A stretch of DNA of 64,000 nt, from NCBI GenBank assembly GCA_016584305.1, contig JACEEZ010011002.1, positions 1 through 64,000 on the forward strand. The letters run 5' to 3'. The position numbers and the translations under genes were made by a program. A model generated the notes under the pieces. It searched no databases. It saw only the letters and a list, made by a program, of their open reading frames with translations, and was not told the DNA's origin. Positions 23,636 to 34,633 of this stretch are shown one piece after another. Position 1 is the first letter of the stretch, and the number at the start of each line of letters is the position of its first letter. The DNA is from Chionoecetes opilio (taxonomy: Eukaryota; Arthropoda; Malacostraca; Decapoda; Majidae).

Positions 23636-23957
23636 ATGGAGGAGAAACACACGCTAAGCGATCTCTTGAATGACAGTGTAAGTGTAAGTGGCAAAGGTCG
23701 CTGTGATACTAAGTTCTGTACCAATGGCGGTGACACGTCTTCCAACCTGACTGTCAGAAAATCAGGTGCGAAAGAAAGCAACACAATGGACAGCGAGGAA
23801 GCGGGACTGACGGAGGCAGGAGATGGTACTACGGCAAGTGAAGGTGAAGAGGAGGAGGTGGAAGACAGGTGCGTCGCGGTTGTCCACTTCGAATCCCGCG
23901 TTCCTGATGGAGGCTGGGGCTGGATGGTGGCCTTGGGTACCTTTATCATCCATGTGA

Positions 23958-24034
<77 letters not shown>

Positions 24035-26116
24035 CAGTACCCAACTAACATTTTTTTTATCACGTCATGCTCCCTTCTTATTTCTTGCACATAGTAGGCA
24101 CGAAAGCTTATCAACTTGTACTTATCACTTGTCCTCGTCCATATTATCAAGCTATAAGAATGATTACTTAACTCACTATCTCGCATATCGGTTGAACATA
24201 CTTTATTCAGTATCAAAATTACAGCCCCATACGAAAGCAATAGATAATACAAAGATACTTTTGCATAGTGTAGCAAGCAGCATATATTAAATTAAAAGAA
24301 AAATATGTAGTATTTATTTAGTATAGATAATTTATTATTAATAAAGACGGGACATTGCGATGCTGACTCAATCCTATAAATATATAAATAGTTAAATGCA
24401 TACATGTATTAAGAAAAGGAAACATTAAATTAGTAATAAAACCCGCGTCCCTCCTACAGCTGTTTTCCTTCTCGTTGCCTTTCTGCTTCGGGATCCTCTT
24501 CTCTGGATTCTTGCTGGAGAATGGCGCCTCCTCCACCACCATCGCCTGGATCTATAACTTATTCCTGGTGGTGTGGAACCTGTCCATGATCCTCGCCAAC
24601 CCGCTGAGCCAAGAGTTCGGGCAACGCACCGTCGGGTTCGCCAGCGTCTTCATGGCATCTCTGAGCCTCATATTGTCCGGCTTCTCACCCTCAGTTTCTT
24701 TCCTGTACTTTTCCTACTCGCTCTTAGGAGGTGAGGAGCACATGTAGTTTGTATGATGTCTTATCGTGATGTTGTTCCCATAAATGTTACTTCAGATATA
24801 GAACATACAAATGCATGATGATTCCTACAATGAATTCTGATGATGTCACGCATCCATGTATGTTTCTTGTTCTGCAGGCATGTGCACCGGCGTGAGTCAA
24901 GGCATCGCCTGCATGGTCTTGCCGCCTTACTTCCACAAGAAGGGTGGTCAGGCCAACACTATATTGGTGGCTGGCGCTCCGGTGACGCAGATGGTTCTGG
25001 CGCCCTTCATTCGCTATCTCCTGGAAGTGTACAGCCTCAAAGGTGCGGCCTTGATCCACGCCGCCGTCGTATTGAATGGTCTCATTGCCGTGTCCTTTTT
25101 TCACCCCGTCCAGTGGCACTTGAAGCCTCTGATGTCAGCGGGGTCGGACGTCTCATGTAGGATACCTTGTCTGTCAGATGAAATAGAGGAATCGACGACA
25201 CGTGAGAAGTCACGAGGCGTAAAGGCCATTTGGAAGACGTTGTGGCGTGTTGCAGGAAGGATCAGATCAGACCTGAAAGTCCTGCGGCAGCTGCGGTGTG
25301 TTATCTTGGCTGTCACCGTGATGATCACGCAGACAACATTCCTCAACTTTATCATGATGCTGCCTTTCGTGGCTCAGGCCACCGACCACAGTCTGCAGGA
25401 CGCCGCCGGCTGCATAGCGCTGATGGGTGTCACCAACTTAGTCACGCGTCTTGTGGTGTCGCCTCTCTCGGACTGTAAGAGGTTCAGCATCCGCTTTTCC
25501 ATCATGCTGGGTTACCTACTGAGGGCGATAGGCAATTTAGGTAAAGTGCCTACCGACAACTGGCCTTCAAGTACCCTGTCTATACTGCAACACTGCCTAA
25601 CAGGAAGACATGGAGAGACGGCGCGGGAACTAAAAGTTATATTTCTGTTTTCAGTCGCCTCACTGGCCAGCGAGCTGTGGCAATTCATGGCGTCTGGGGT
25701 GGTGTGCGGCTTGGGTCTTGGATTATCGCTTGGTGTGTATAACTTGGCCATCGTGCAGTACATGGGCATGGACAACCTGAGACCCACCATAGGTATCACT
25801 GGGCTGGTGGCTGCTGGTGGCTTTTCGATCTTGGGACCTCTCATAGGTATGGCAGACCGTCACGCACTCAACACTATTATTTTAACTTTTAAGATATAAA
25901 TACTATTTTTTTGTGTGTGAAGCACGCCATTCAAGTGACGCCCATACCGCAGGGGTGATCCGGGACTCGACGAACAGCTACTTGACAAGTCTGTGTGTCA
26001 TGGCAGCCTTGGATCTGCTCAGCGTGTGCCTGTGGCTCCTAATGCCCGCAGCTCAGGCCAGGGACACCCGTACGGAACTCCGGCCCAAGATTTCCTATGA
26101 CGCTACTCGCCCCTAA
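23636..26116 (+). CDS. SLC16-type monocarboxylate transporter, five coding exons
   Basis: Exons 23636-23953, 24460-24730, 24878-25540, 25655-25846 and 25953-26116 join in frame to about 535 residues, a normal length for this family. All introns are GT-AG with matching phases (0, 1, 1, 1). I chose the ATG at 23636; the frame is open slightly further upstream but without another ATG. The N-terminus is cytosolic and acidic. VPDGGWGWMVALGTFIIH at the end of exon 1 is the family signature of the first membrane helix. Exon 2 encodes helices 2-3. Exon 3 encodes YFHKKGGQANTI and the loop between the two six-helix halves. Exon 5 encodes the last helix (LDLLSVCLWLLMP) and a short tail. The expected role is proton-linked transport of lactate, pyruvate or similar solutes at the plasma membrane; the substrate cannot be read. 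Intron 3 (25541-25654, 114 bp) has no in-frame stop, so retention would add 38 residues. The donor of intron 1 runs straight into a (GT)n tract. Confidence 0.88.
23954..24031 (+). repeat. (GT)n microsatellite at the intron 1 donor
   Basis: The donor gtgagtgagt is followed immediately by about 70 bases of GT. Length variation here would shift the sequence just downstream of the splice site. Confidence 0.9.
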
Positions 26117-26699
26117 CAGCACGACCGGCGACTGACTGGCAGTAGCTGTGGGGCTGGCGTAGCTTTGTAACAGCTCCTCATATAATTCCCAACTCTGTGC
26201 TATGCATCTGGATTAGTTATGTATTTCCTGCTTTCTGTATCTCTTAAACCGCACGCTTATATCTTTCTGCAGCTTTTGGCCCTCAATGGGGTTCTTCGTG
26301 GCTTATGAGGGCGACGCAGAATTAAGAATGGTATGAGTGCAGAGAGTTCTTACAACAGAATTGGGTCTGTGTGCATATGCAGCAGTTTAAGATAGGTTAT
26401 TGGGGCTGGTTCTGAAACCGCCCTTTGTTTTGACATATCAATCCTGCAGCTGTTTCAATCATCTCGACCATTCAGAAAGCGTGGTTCTGTTTACTTGTTG
26501 ATGGAGGCAAGACGCACGAAGCGAGAGAAGGAACCAGTGGGGGGCGTGGCGTAACCTTTGAATAATCCCTTTGCATTACAGTATTATGTAAGTACTACAG
26601 CTTAGTCTCTTCCTTAAAAAAGAGTAATATTTGAATACAGTATATAGCTTGGCCAGGAAAGACCCTCACTCCATAAACGCCGCATATTTATCGTACGTC
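26117..26699 (+). other. 3' flank of the transporter gene
   Basis: Presumably 3' UTR followed by intergenic DNA. No second gene is seen before the LINE insertion. I could not settle on a polyadenylation signal. Confidence 0.4.
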
Positions 26700-26710
26700 G
26701 AGGAACTCAT

Positions 26711-27737
26711 GATGACTGGTCTGTACAATGGGACTGAGAGTGCTTTGAAGTGTGGGGGAGGTGTATCCAGCTTCTTTCCTGTTAATACAGGAGTGAGGCA
26801 AGGGTGTGTCCTTGCCCCATCACTTTTCAACACTTGTATGGACTGGGTATTGCGCAAAGTTGTAGATCAAAGTGATTGTGGACCATCCCTCGGCAACACC
26901 AAGATCACTGATCTTGTTTCTGCCGATGATGCAGTAATCTTTGCTGAGTCGTTGGAGGTCCTGGTGATGGCTCTCGAGGCGCTGCACGAGGAGGCAACGC
27001 CTTTGGGACTTGAGGTCTCCTGGCTTAAGACCACGGTCCAGGTGTTTGGAGGTTTACTAGATGAAAGAGTACAGTCTGTTCATGCGTGCGGCGAGGACAG
27101 TGAGATCTTGGAAAGTTTTACATACCTTGGTAGCGCAGTCCATAATGACGGCGGGTCACGTCAAGAAGTCTTACGGCGGATTGGCATAGCCCACGGTGTT
27201 TTGGACTCGCTCAGCTGGAGTATTTGGCGTTGTCGGTACCTGTGCAGGAAGACAAAGATTCGGATCTTCAAGTCGCTTGTGATCCTTGTCGTACTGTATG
27301 GTTGTGAGACATGGACACTAAATAGCGACTTGAAGAGGCGAATTGATGCTTTTGGTAATAAGTGTCTTCGCAGAATCATGAGGTATCGCTGGGATGATTA
27401 CGTGTCAAATCAGCGATTGCACTGAGAGACTGAATCGAGGCCTATTACCTGCATAGTCCGTCAGCGCCAACTTCGGCTATATGGGCATGTGGCACGCTAC
27501 CCTGAAACCGATCCTTCCCATCGGGTTGTATCTGAAAGTGACAATCCGGCGTGGAGGAGGCCACGGGGGCGCTCACAAGGCTCGTGGCTGGGGCAAGTTG
27601 ATGTTTCTTGTCGAGAGCTGCTTGGTATGGGAAAGGAGTCTGCATGGGGACTCGCGCGTGGTGACCCCCGGGAGTGGCGTCGTAGGGTGCGCGAGGCGAC
27701 GTGCCCCCCGGCGTATGGCCCCAATGAATGATTGATT
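26711..27737 (+). mobile_element. 5'-truncated non-LTR retrotransposon (CFDP2-like), copy 1
   Basis: It is flanked by gaggaactcat at 26700-26710 and 27738-27748, an 11-bp target duplication. The frame reads through most of an RT thumb/palm (GVRQGCVLAPSLFNTCMDWV, then SADDAVIFAES) and ends with LYGCETWTL. The RT box has Ser where the copy at 61.2-64 kb has Phe (FADD). A TGA at 27423-27425 interrupts the C-terminal part, which then continues in the same frame to a stop near 27731. The 3' tail is ATTG-type short repeats. Protein sequence before 26711 in this frame belongs to the target site, not the element. Confidence 0.9.
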
Positions 27738-28234
27738 GAGGAACTCATTATATTCTGGGATATTAGTCTAAATAGCTGTCACATAGTATTTCTTTAGGTA
27801 AACTATCCTTGCCAAAGCATCACTAACAGAATCACCCAAAATCCAATCAATGTTTATGTATGTAATAGTATGTATTCTGTATGTTACATGACACTGCTTG
27901 TTTAACTAAATTTGATACTACCGTCACAATCAACTTTCACCTACGCAACATACTTTTCCCATAGTTCTAAGGAGTTTCGAACGATTCCGATGACCGCTTA
28001 TGTCACAAATCCATAGTTTTTTAAGTATATATCAAACTTTCCTCTAACAAGCTTGGAGACTGTAGGGTTTTAGAGTAAGGAGACGAAATTTAAGATATTT
28101 TGCTAATATATGCTTCCTACAGTCTCCCAACACTGCTTCAATCTCTTAACACTATGTGAAAGTTTCTAATAGCATGTAAAAATGTCCTATCCTTGTAAGT
28201 CTCCTAACACTACGTAAGAGTCTCCTAACATGTA
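27738..28234. other. Flank with repeated 'ctcctaacac' words
   Basis: 'gtctcctaacac' and 'tgtcctatccttgta' recur here and again at 37203-37320 beyond the composite element, suggesting the two flanks belong to one interrupted locus or repeat. No gene is seen. Confidence 0.45.
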
Positions 28235-28884
28235 GCGCGTTTTCGCGACGTTTGCCAGGCCGGTCTAGGACGGTCTAGGCTGGCCCAGGCGGCACTGATG
28301 CTCGTGAAAACATATCCAGACTGGCCCCGTCCCATTCGTGGTTCCTATTGGCTGGGGGATCGAGTGGGCGGTCCTACCGTCCTGCAAGCTTGACCCCCCC
28401 CCCCCAAGACAAACCAAAAGGGTTATTAATTTGACCTCAGGTAATAACCTCCTAGCTGGCTAATGAAAGGTGAACCGTGGTCATCATTATGTGTGTGATG
28501 AGAATCAGGTTTATAAATCTCTGGACGGAGAAAAAATCCAGCCACACAATATTGCAAGACCTGTCGCAGCCATGTCAAACGTTTACTACATCACTATATA
28601 TAACCTATTATAACCATCATGTATCATGTCTTAGTACTGGCATCCACTACTGGGGATTTTCGTGTTTTGAAGGCATTTTAATGGTGCAGTGTTATTACTA
28701 TTAGCCCTATTATCATGCAAGCTTTGCCTTGTGCAATTAATGTGGTCTCAATGATTCGTGTTTCTACTGACTGGCGCTTCTACTTCGTTAAAAATAACAT
28801 AATGGCAAAATGTTCTGATAAATTTGATCACTACACCAAATATTGCTGATTTTGTTATATATCGTACTGTTCAGCCTAATGTAA

Positions 28885-28945
28885 CATAGTCATCTTCCGC
28901 TACTTGACTTCCCAATGGGAAGTCAAGTAGTAGAGGATGACTATG
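28885..28945. repeat. Strong hairpin, 29-bp arms
   Basis: Arms 28885-28913 and 28917-28945 are complementary except at three positions, with a 3-nt loop (aat). Confidence 0.9.
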
Positions 28946-29073
28946 AAAAATTGAATGATGAAATAGACGGTAGATGAAATGGGAAGTTCCCATTTCAGAC
29001 TCCCGAGCCTGGACCATCACGACCCGTTCCAGCCCTCTATGATCTATATAACATATATAACATATATGTTATA

Positions 29074-29788
29074 CTAGCCGCAAAGCCGCCCTCCGGGTGG
29101 CCTTTTTGGCTAGCTCCTGTGGAGGGCTATTGGTGGGCCTTCGGCCCACCACCTGTGTTTGGTGGGCCGAAGGCCCACCAAACACAGACTCTTCAGATAG
29201 ACCCATTACCCACCACCTCGGCCCACCAAACACAGACTCTCCAGATAGCCCCTTCTAACTTTCCTGAAATCATGGATGTAGAAATGTATGTATTAACGCC
29301 AACCCATTCACACCATAGCCCCTTCTAACTTTCCTGAAAGCAAAGCCGCCCTCCGGGCGGACTTTTTGGCTAGCTCCTGCGGAGGGCTATTGGTGGGCCT
29401 TCGGCCCACCAAACACAGACTCTCCAGATAGACCCATTACCCACCACCTCGGCCCACCAAACAGACTCTCCGGATAGCCCCTTCTAACTTTCCTGAAATG
29501 TATGTATTCCCCCCACCCATTCACTCACCCATTACCCATCACCCCCACCCATTCACTCACCCATTACCCATCACCACACACCCATTACCCATCACCACAC
29601 ACCCATTACCCATCACCACACACCCATTCACTCACCCATTACCCATCACCCCCCACCTATTCCCTCACCCATCACCCATCACCCCCCACCCATTTACTCA
29701 CCCATCACCCCACACCCATTACCCATCACCCCACACCCATTACCCATCACCCCACCCATTCACTCACCTATTACCCATCACCCTACAT
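29074..29788 (+). repeat. Left arm of the palindrome, with GGTGGGCC hairpins and cccatcacc satellite
   Basis: The arm contains two near-copies of a block with 'ctccgg' and 'ttggtgggcc' hairpins and 'atagccccttctaactttcc'. A tail of tandem 'acccattacccatcacc' words (29513-29785) follows. The same material, inverted, makes up 35513-36184, and a scrap is at 60655-60735. The His/Pro/Thr-rich open frames in the tail are repeat artefacts. Confidence 0.85.
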
Positions 29789-30135
29789 CAGGGGTTTTCA
29801 ACCTTTTTTTCCCCACGTACCCTTTTGGGTATTGTTTATGTCAGCCATGTACCCCTTTCCCTTTGTGATAAGTGGAAAAAAACCACACAGAAAACATTCC
29901 CTTGTGTATATTTGTAAATACTTAAGTGAATTAACTACATAACCGTCATGCCATAACCAGTTACCAGTTAAGGAAAGAGCTGGAAAAAAAGCACTACGAC
30001 TACGTTATCATTACATCTGCTGTAAAGGGAATTAATGAGATGGCTGGAACTGCTTTTCCTCAACTAGTCTAGTCAGCCGAGGAGCAGTTTTAGCTAAAGC
30101 ACATCGAAGGTCGGTTTCCACATTCAGTCGAGATC

Positions 30136-31818
30136 TTAGTTTGATTTTATGACCAGTAAGCTGGAAAACCCAGTTTCACACAAATATGTTGATGGGAAAA
30201 GTAACAGAGAGCGAAGAGGCTCCTCTGCGACATGTGGATATGACTTGCTTATTTCACACCAGAACCTAACTAAAGATTTTTTCTCAAAGAGATCACAAGC
30301 ACTGGAGTCATTCACGAAGTCAATAAACTCTTCCTGAATGACATCATTAACAGAAGCAACATCTGTATGGAAAGGGTCTCTAATTAGCTTCAAATTAACT
30401 TCAGACACATCTGGAAAGTATCTCTTTAATTCATTTTGCAGTGAGGAAAGATGCTCCACTATTAAATTTGCCATCTGATCTACAGTAGAGGTGTCCTGTC
30501 TGTCAGCTAGTGTTTCAAACATGTCAAAATTTCCTTTCCTTACTTTTGTCTCCCACAGTTCTAGTTTCATTAGAAAACTCTTCAATTTGTCAACAGCGTC
30601 AGTGACAACAGCATCAGCTCCTTGCAAAGACTTGTTTAGAATATTTAGGCGTGTAAATATGTCAACAAGATAGGCAAGGTAAGTAACCCACTTTGGATCA
30701 CTCAGCTTTGCATGATAAATCTGAGATTCCTTCCTGTTATTACGGCTAAATAACTCTTTCAGTTCGTGCTGCAGCTCAAAAACTCTCTTGACAACATTTC
30801 CACGAGATAACCATCGAACCTCTGTGTGGTACAAGAGTGTTTCATGACCGGAATCTAAATCTGAACAGAGAAGTCTAAATAATCTAGTATTCAGAGCACT
30901 TGACTTTACGAAGTTGACCATCTTTACTGTGGTATCAAGCACCTCTTTCAGCTCAGTAGGCAGTGTCTTGGATGCTAAAGCTTGCCTGTGTATCATGCAG
31001 TGCATGTGTTTTGCCTTACTGTTAACAGCTGTAATTCTTGTCTTAAATCCTGACTGACTGCCTAGCATGGCAGGAGCTCCATCTGTTGTGCAGCCACATA
31101 AATTTTTCCACTCTAGTCCCTCAGATTCAAAGAAAGAATTGACAAGCTCAAATATATCTGCTCCCGTAGTTGAAGCTTCAAGAGGATGACAAAAAAGAAA
31201 TTCTTCCTTAAAATTGTTATCTTTGATGTACCTCGTGAATGCCAGCAACTGAGCACAGTTAGCCACGTCTGTCGTTTCATCCAACTGGAGAGAAAATATT
31301 CCTAAGGGGGCTGTTTTCATCTCAGAAACCACCTGGTCTTTGATATCTGTGGACATGTCAGAGATTCGTCGCTGGACAGTGTTATCTGACAACGGCAGGG
31401 TGTCAAGCTTTTTAGCATATTGTTCCCCCAGCATAATTTTTACTATGTCTTTGGTACATGGCAGGATCAGCGTCTCCCCAATGGAATGAGGTTTTTTCTG
31501 CTGAGCAATTTTCAGTGAAACTACATACGAAGCATGGAGAGCGGCTCTATTTGACTGATGAAAGCTCCCTGAGTGATCCAGTTTTGAGCGGGTTAGCATG
31601 TTTTCTCTGCGCCTAAAGTAGTCCACATCTTTTCCTTTCAGCTCTGGGTGACAACCGTGCAAATGTCGCTGGAGCAAGCTTGGTTTCATGGCACCGGGAG
31701 ACAGTACTTTTGCACAGATGACACACTGAGGCATTTCAGTTCCATCTTTAATGATGACTGTGAACCCAAACTTCATGTACTCCTCACTGTAACGTCTCTT
31801 TTTCTTCTGAGCCTCCAT
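30136..31818 (-). CDS. hAT transposase, BED-finger type, nearly full length
   Basis: The open frame extends upstream to 31878, but the Met at 31818 (MEAQKKKRRYSEEYMKFGF) follows a good acceptor (ttgtgttgcag) and is the likelier start. In the 580-residue numbering of the long frame there is an N-terminal zinc finger (CVIC then H72 and H77), the first catalytic Asp in LQLDETTDV (D200), a second in TTDGAPAML (D266), the MHCMIH cysteine-histidine pair (294/297) and RWLSR (W356). The C-terminal dimerisation segment (RSLLLFPSTYLCETGFSSLL) is present. The frame stops at IKSN, while another frame just beyond reads RSRLNVETDLRCAL, the usual family C-terminus. A one-base frameshift therefore removes about 40 terminal residues. 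Proteins of this type bind element ends and cut DNA. Activity is doubtful because of the frameshift, although the core is otherwise open. Confidence 0.92.
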   Translation of the reverse strand: MEAQKKKRRYSEEYMKFGFTVIIKDGTEMPQCVICAKVLSPGAMKPSLLQRHLHGCHPELKGKDVDYFRRRENMLTRSKLDHSGSFHQSNRAALHASYVVSLKIAQQKKPHSIGETLILPCTKDIVKIMLGEQYAKKLDTLPLSDNTVQRRISDMSTDIKDQVVSEMKTAPLGIFSLQLDETTDVANCAQLLAFTRYIKDNNFKEEFLFCHPLEASTTGADIFELVNSFFESEGLEWKNLCGCTTDGAPAMLGSQSGFKTRITAVNSKAKHMHCMIHRQALASKTLPTELKEVLDTTVKMVNFVKSSALNTRLFRLLCSDLDSGHETLLYHTEVRWLSRGNVVKRVFELQHELKELFSRNNRKESQIYHAKLSDPKWVTYLAYLVDIFTRLNILNKSLQGADAVVTDAVDKLKSFLMKLELWETKVRKGNFDMFETLADRQDTSTVDQMANLIVEHLSSLQNELKRYFPDVSEVNLKLIRDPFHTDVASVNDVIQEEFIDFVNDSSACDLFEKKSLVRFWCEISKSYPHVAEEPLRSLLLFPSTYLCETGFSSLLVIKSN

Positions 31819-32996
31819 TTCAACTGCGCTGCTATAGTCTGCAACACAAATTATACGTATTCTAAGGAGCTTTCGCATATAATAAATTGCAATATATTAA
31901 TTAAGAAACATTTCTGAAAAAACATTAATTAAGCAGTGTAATGGAAAAAAGTATCCAAAATGTTAACGCCAGAAATTGAAGAGTAAATTAAAAATATGGG
32001 ACGTGAATATATTTACAGAAGTTTGCTGTAACATAAAAAAGCCACACCTGAAAAGCCCACACCGCTCATGTTATTAGAAATTCAGAAAAAAATACTGTAA
32101 AAGCTCGTGAAATCGCACAAGTTATCACATATAAAGTACTCGTATTATGTAAAACTGCACAAAAACAGACCACTAACAATGAAACACTCGCACTCTAGCC
32201 CACTCGGTCACTGACTCCCTCACTCACTCACTTGTTCAGCTCACTTCTGCACACTGTCACACCCTCGTCAGCAAGTACGTGCCATCACCACACAAACACA
32301 CACACATTCACACACAATTAAAACGAAGTGTTGCATTGTTTCGTATGCAATATGATAATAATCTAAACTTATAGTATAAAAATGCGCACATACTCATGAC
32401 ACACCCAACCAGACGACATAAACGTGCATACAGACACGAATATTAGTCAATTTTTTTCCTTTAGCTAACTTCAAACAAAAAATTACGATACATAACAACA
32501 CACATTAACATACCATTCCCCATCTTACACCTGCCACACCACGCCACACATCTCACCACGTCACACCATACTCCACACCGCACCACACATCACAAACCTA
32601 GCCACATCACAACTCACATCACACCGAACCACGTCATGCCACACTATACAAGATTATTTTACACCATGTATCGCTGCCGTCACACAGCACCACTTCGCAC
32701 ATACAAAAAACAGTAGTGTTCTATTTAATCAAACTTTTGTAACGAGTCTGGGACACATCAGTTTTATCCTTAGTAATGCCAAACTTTTTGCGATAGCAGT
32801 GTTACTGAAATCGACAGAACATTCCCCATAGGCCTATGTAATGCTTCAGTAAAAAAGTAGCCACAGAGAGACCAACCTGGCCCAGCCAGCAACAGTTCCC
32901 GACTGGAGAGTGGTGGCGTGTACCTGACAACAGTTTGCGTCTCTATCCCTGTCCAATACTCGTACAAGTCAGCGGGTGGTCAGTCACACTCACACG

Positions 32997-33627
32997 CAGG
33001 GTTGCCACTCCATGGGATTTTTTCCAAGATCTTGGGATTCTGGATGCCGTCTTGGGATCTTGGGATTTTTATTGAAAAGAGCTAGATATCTTGGGATTTT
33101 AAGGCCCCTCCTCCGTCCATCCACTCCCACATCCCCTCCCTTACTGCTCTTATCCCTTACCTCCCACCTCGTGTTGCACAACCAATCCCTACTCCTTCCC
33201 CCCAAAAAGCCCCTCTCTCGCTCCATCCGCTCCCACAGCCCATCCATTACCCCTCCACTCCCTTATTTGTCATTCCATTTGTCCATCCAATCCCTATCCC
33301 TTCCCTTGGCCGATTAAAGCGCCTACCCCTCCCACTGCCCTATCTCTCGCTGTCCCCCATGGCCTTCCCCATGCCATAAATCTCTACCTTCATACCAGAC
33401 CGAAATGTTGCGCAGTTCTTATCATAACTGCCTCTTTTTTTTCTTCTTTTTTTGTAAATTTAACATGATTTCTCCAATACTACTTCAATTTCTAGGTGAA
33501 ATGTACACTTTATTCAAGATTCTTAGTGTTATTTTACATTTATTGTAAACCTTGGGATATTTTGGCCCATCTTATGATTTTCAGGGGTTAGTCTTGGGAA
33601 TTATGAAATTTTTGAGTGGCAACACTG
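32997..33627. mobile_element. hAT-like MITE nested in the hAT element
   Basis: Flanked by ctcacacg at 32989-32996 and 33628-33635. The termini are CAGGGTTGCCACTC and the complement of CAGTGTTGCCACTC. The body has repeated 'cttgggat' words at both ends. No transposase. Confidence 0.93.
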
Positions 33628-33844
33628 CTCACACGGCCTGAAGCACGTATCAGGCCGTACCCACTAACGACCCGTGGAGAAGGGCGTACCCCCTGACAGA
33701 CCCCTTACGTACCCCTGGGGTACGCGTACCCCAGGTTGAAAACCCATGCCCTACATCAAGGTTTCCTCAATTCTCGCAACCCACTTTTTTTTCTTCACAG
33801 TTCTCGCTAATAGGCTGCTAAAAAAAAAGAGAGAAAAAAAAGGG

Positions 33845-33948
33845 ATCGGATCATATTATAAGTGGGCTTAAAACCTTCCCCTGGTCAACCTGATTCCAAA
33901 ACTGTGACATATGATGGGATTCCGTCACAGGGGGCGGCACCTATCGCG

Positions 33949-33980
<32 letters not shown>

Positions 33981-34011
33981 CACACACTTTCGCTTATATT
34001 ATTATAGATAG
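33845..34011 (-). repeat. Microsatellite-bearing dispersed repeat, copy 3 (inverted)
   Basis: Reverse complement of the 34342-34565 copy, with a CAGA run (33949-33979) and a short CA run in place of a long GT run. It forms part of the palindrome arm. Confidence 0.85.
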
Positions 34012-34341
34012 ATCAGTGGTTCCAGCCCGGTGTCGCGTGGGCAAGTGTCTGTTTATGAAAAGCAGTCCGTTTACTAACAAAGGCAAATAAAACGGGCGTT
34101 GAGGGGAATACTTACTAATATTGACTTGATCAACAAAGGCATGTCCAGGCGTCCTAGGACAACAAACCCGTCTTTATTTATCAACAAATGGGGGGGGGGG
34201 GGGGCACGAAATGGAACACTCGCCGACATAATTCCTATCGGCGACAATTATAGGTATGGTTTTGAGCATATATGATATAAGAGGCATTCTATTTCGTACA
34301 GAAATGTCCTGTGAGCAGAAGATGGGGCCTTAACCACTTGC

Positions 34342-34361
34342 ATCTATAATAATATAAGCGA

Positions 34362-34428
<67 letters not shown>

Positions 34429-34565
34429 TGTCTGTCTGTCTGTCCGCGATAGGTGCCGCCCCCTGTGGCGGAATCCCATCATATGTCACAGTTTTGGAAT
34501 CAGGTTGACCAGGGGAAGGTTTTAAGCCCACTTATAAGATGATCCGAACACTTTTTTTTTTTTTT
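34342..34565 (+). repeat. Microsatellite-bearing dispersed repeat, copy 2
   Basis: 'atctataataatataagcgaaag', then GT run (to about 34427), TCTG run, 'ccgcgataggtgccgcc', 'tttggaatcaggttgacc' and 'gatgatccg', ending in a long T-run. The Thr-His open frame on the minus strand is a repeat artefact. Confidence 0.9.
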
Positions 34566-34633
34566 TTTTTTTTAGCAGCCTATTAGCGAGAGCTGTGAAG
34601 AGAAAAAAAGTGGGTTGCGAGAATTAGAAAGAG

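Larger units (their letters stand above)
29789..33748 (-). mobile_element. hAT transposon (ZBED5/SCAND3-like), 3.96 kb, with 8-bp duplication
   Basis: Target duplication ccctacat lies at 29781-29788 and 33749-33756. The termini are CAGGGGTTTTCAACCT and the complement of CATGGGTTTTCAACCT. The uninterrupted target can be read from the mirror arm around 34610-35525. It carries the transposase at 30136-31818 and a younger MITE at 32997-33627. Confidence 0.95.

Noticed and set aside
24787..25844. Minus-strand open frames opposite the transporter exons
   Set aside because: They are shadows of the plus-strand exons, which have matching splice phases and a family signature.
29498..29942. 139-146-codon His/Pro/Thr frames
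   Set aside because: Translation of the 'cccattacccatcacc' satellite.
31819..31878. N-terminal 20 codons of the hAT frame as protein
   Set aside because: A good acceptor lies just upstream of the Met at 31818, and family members usually start with the charged segment that follows it.
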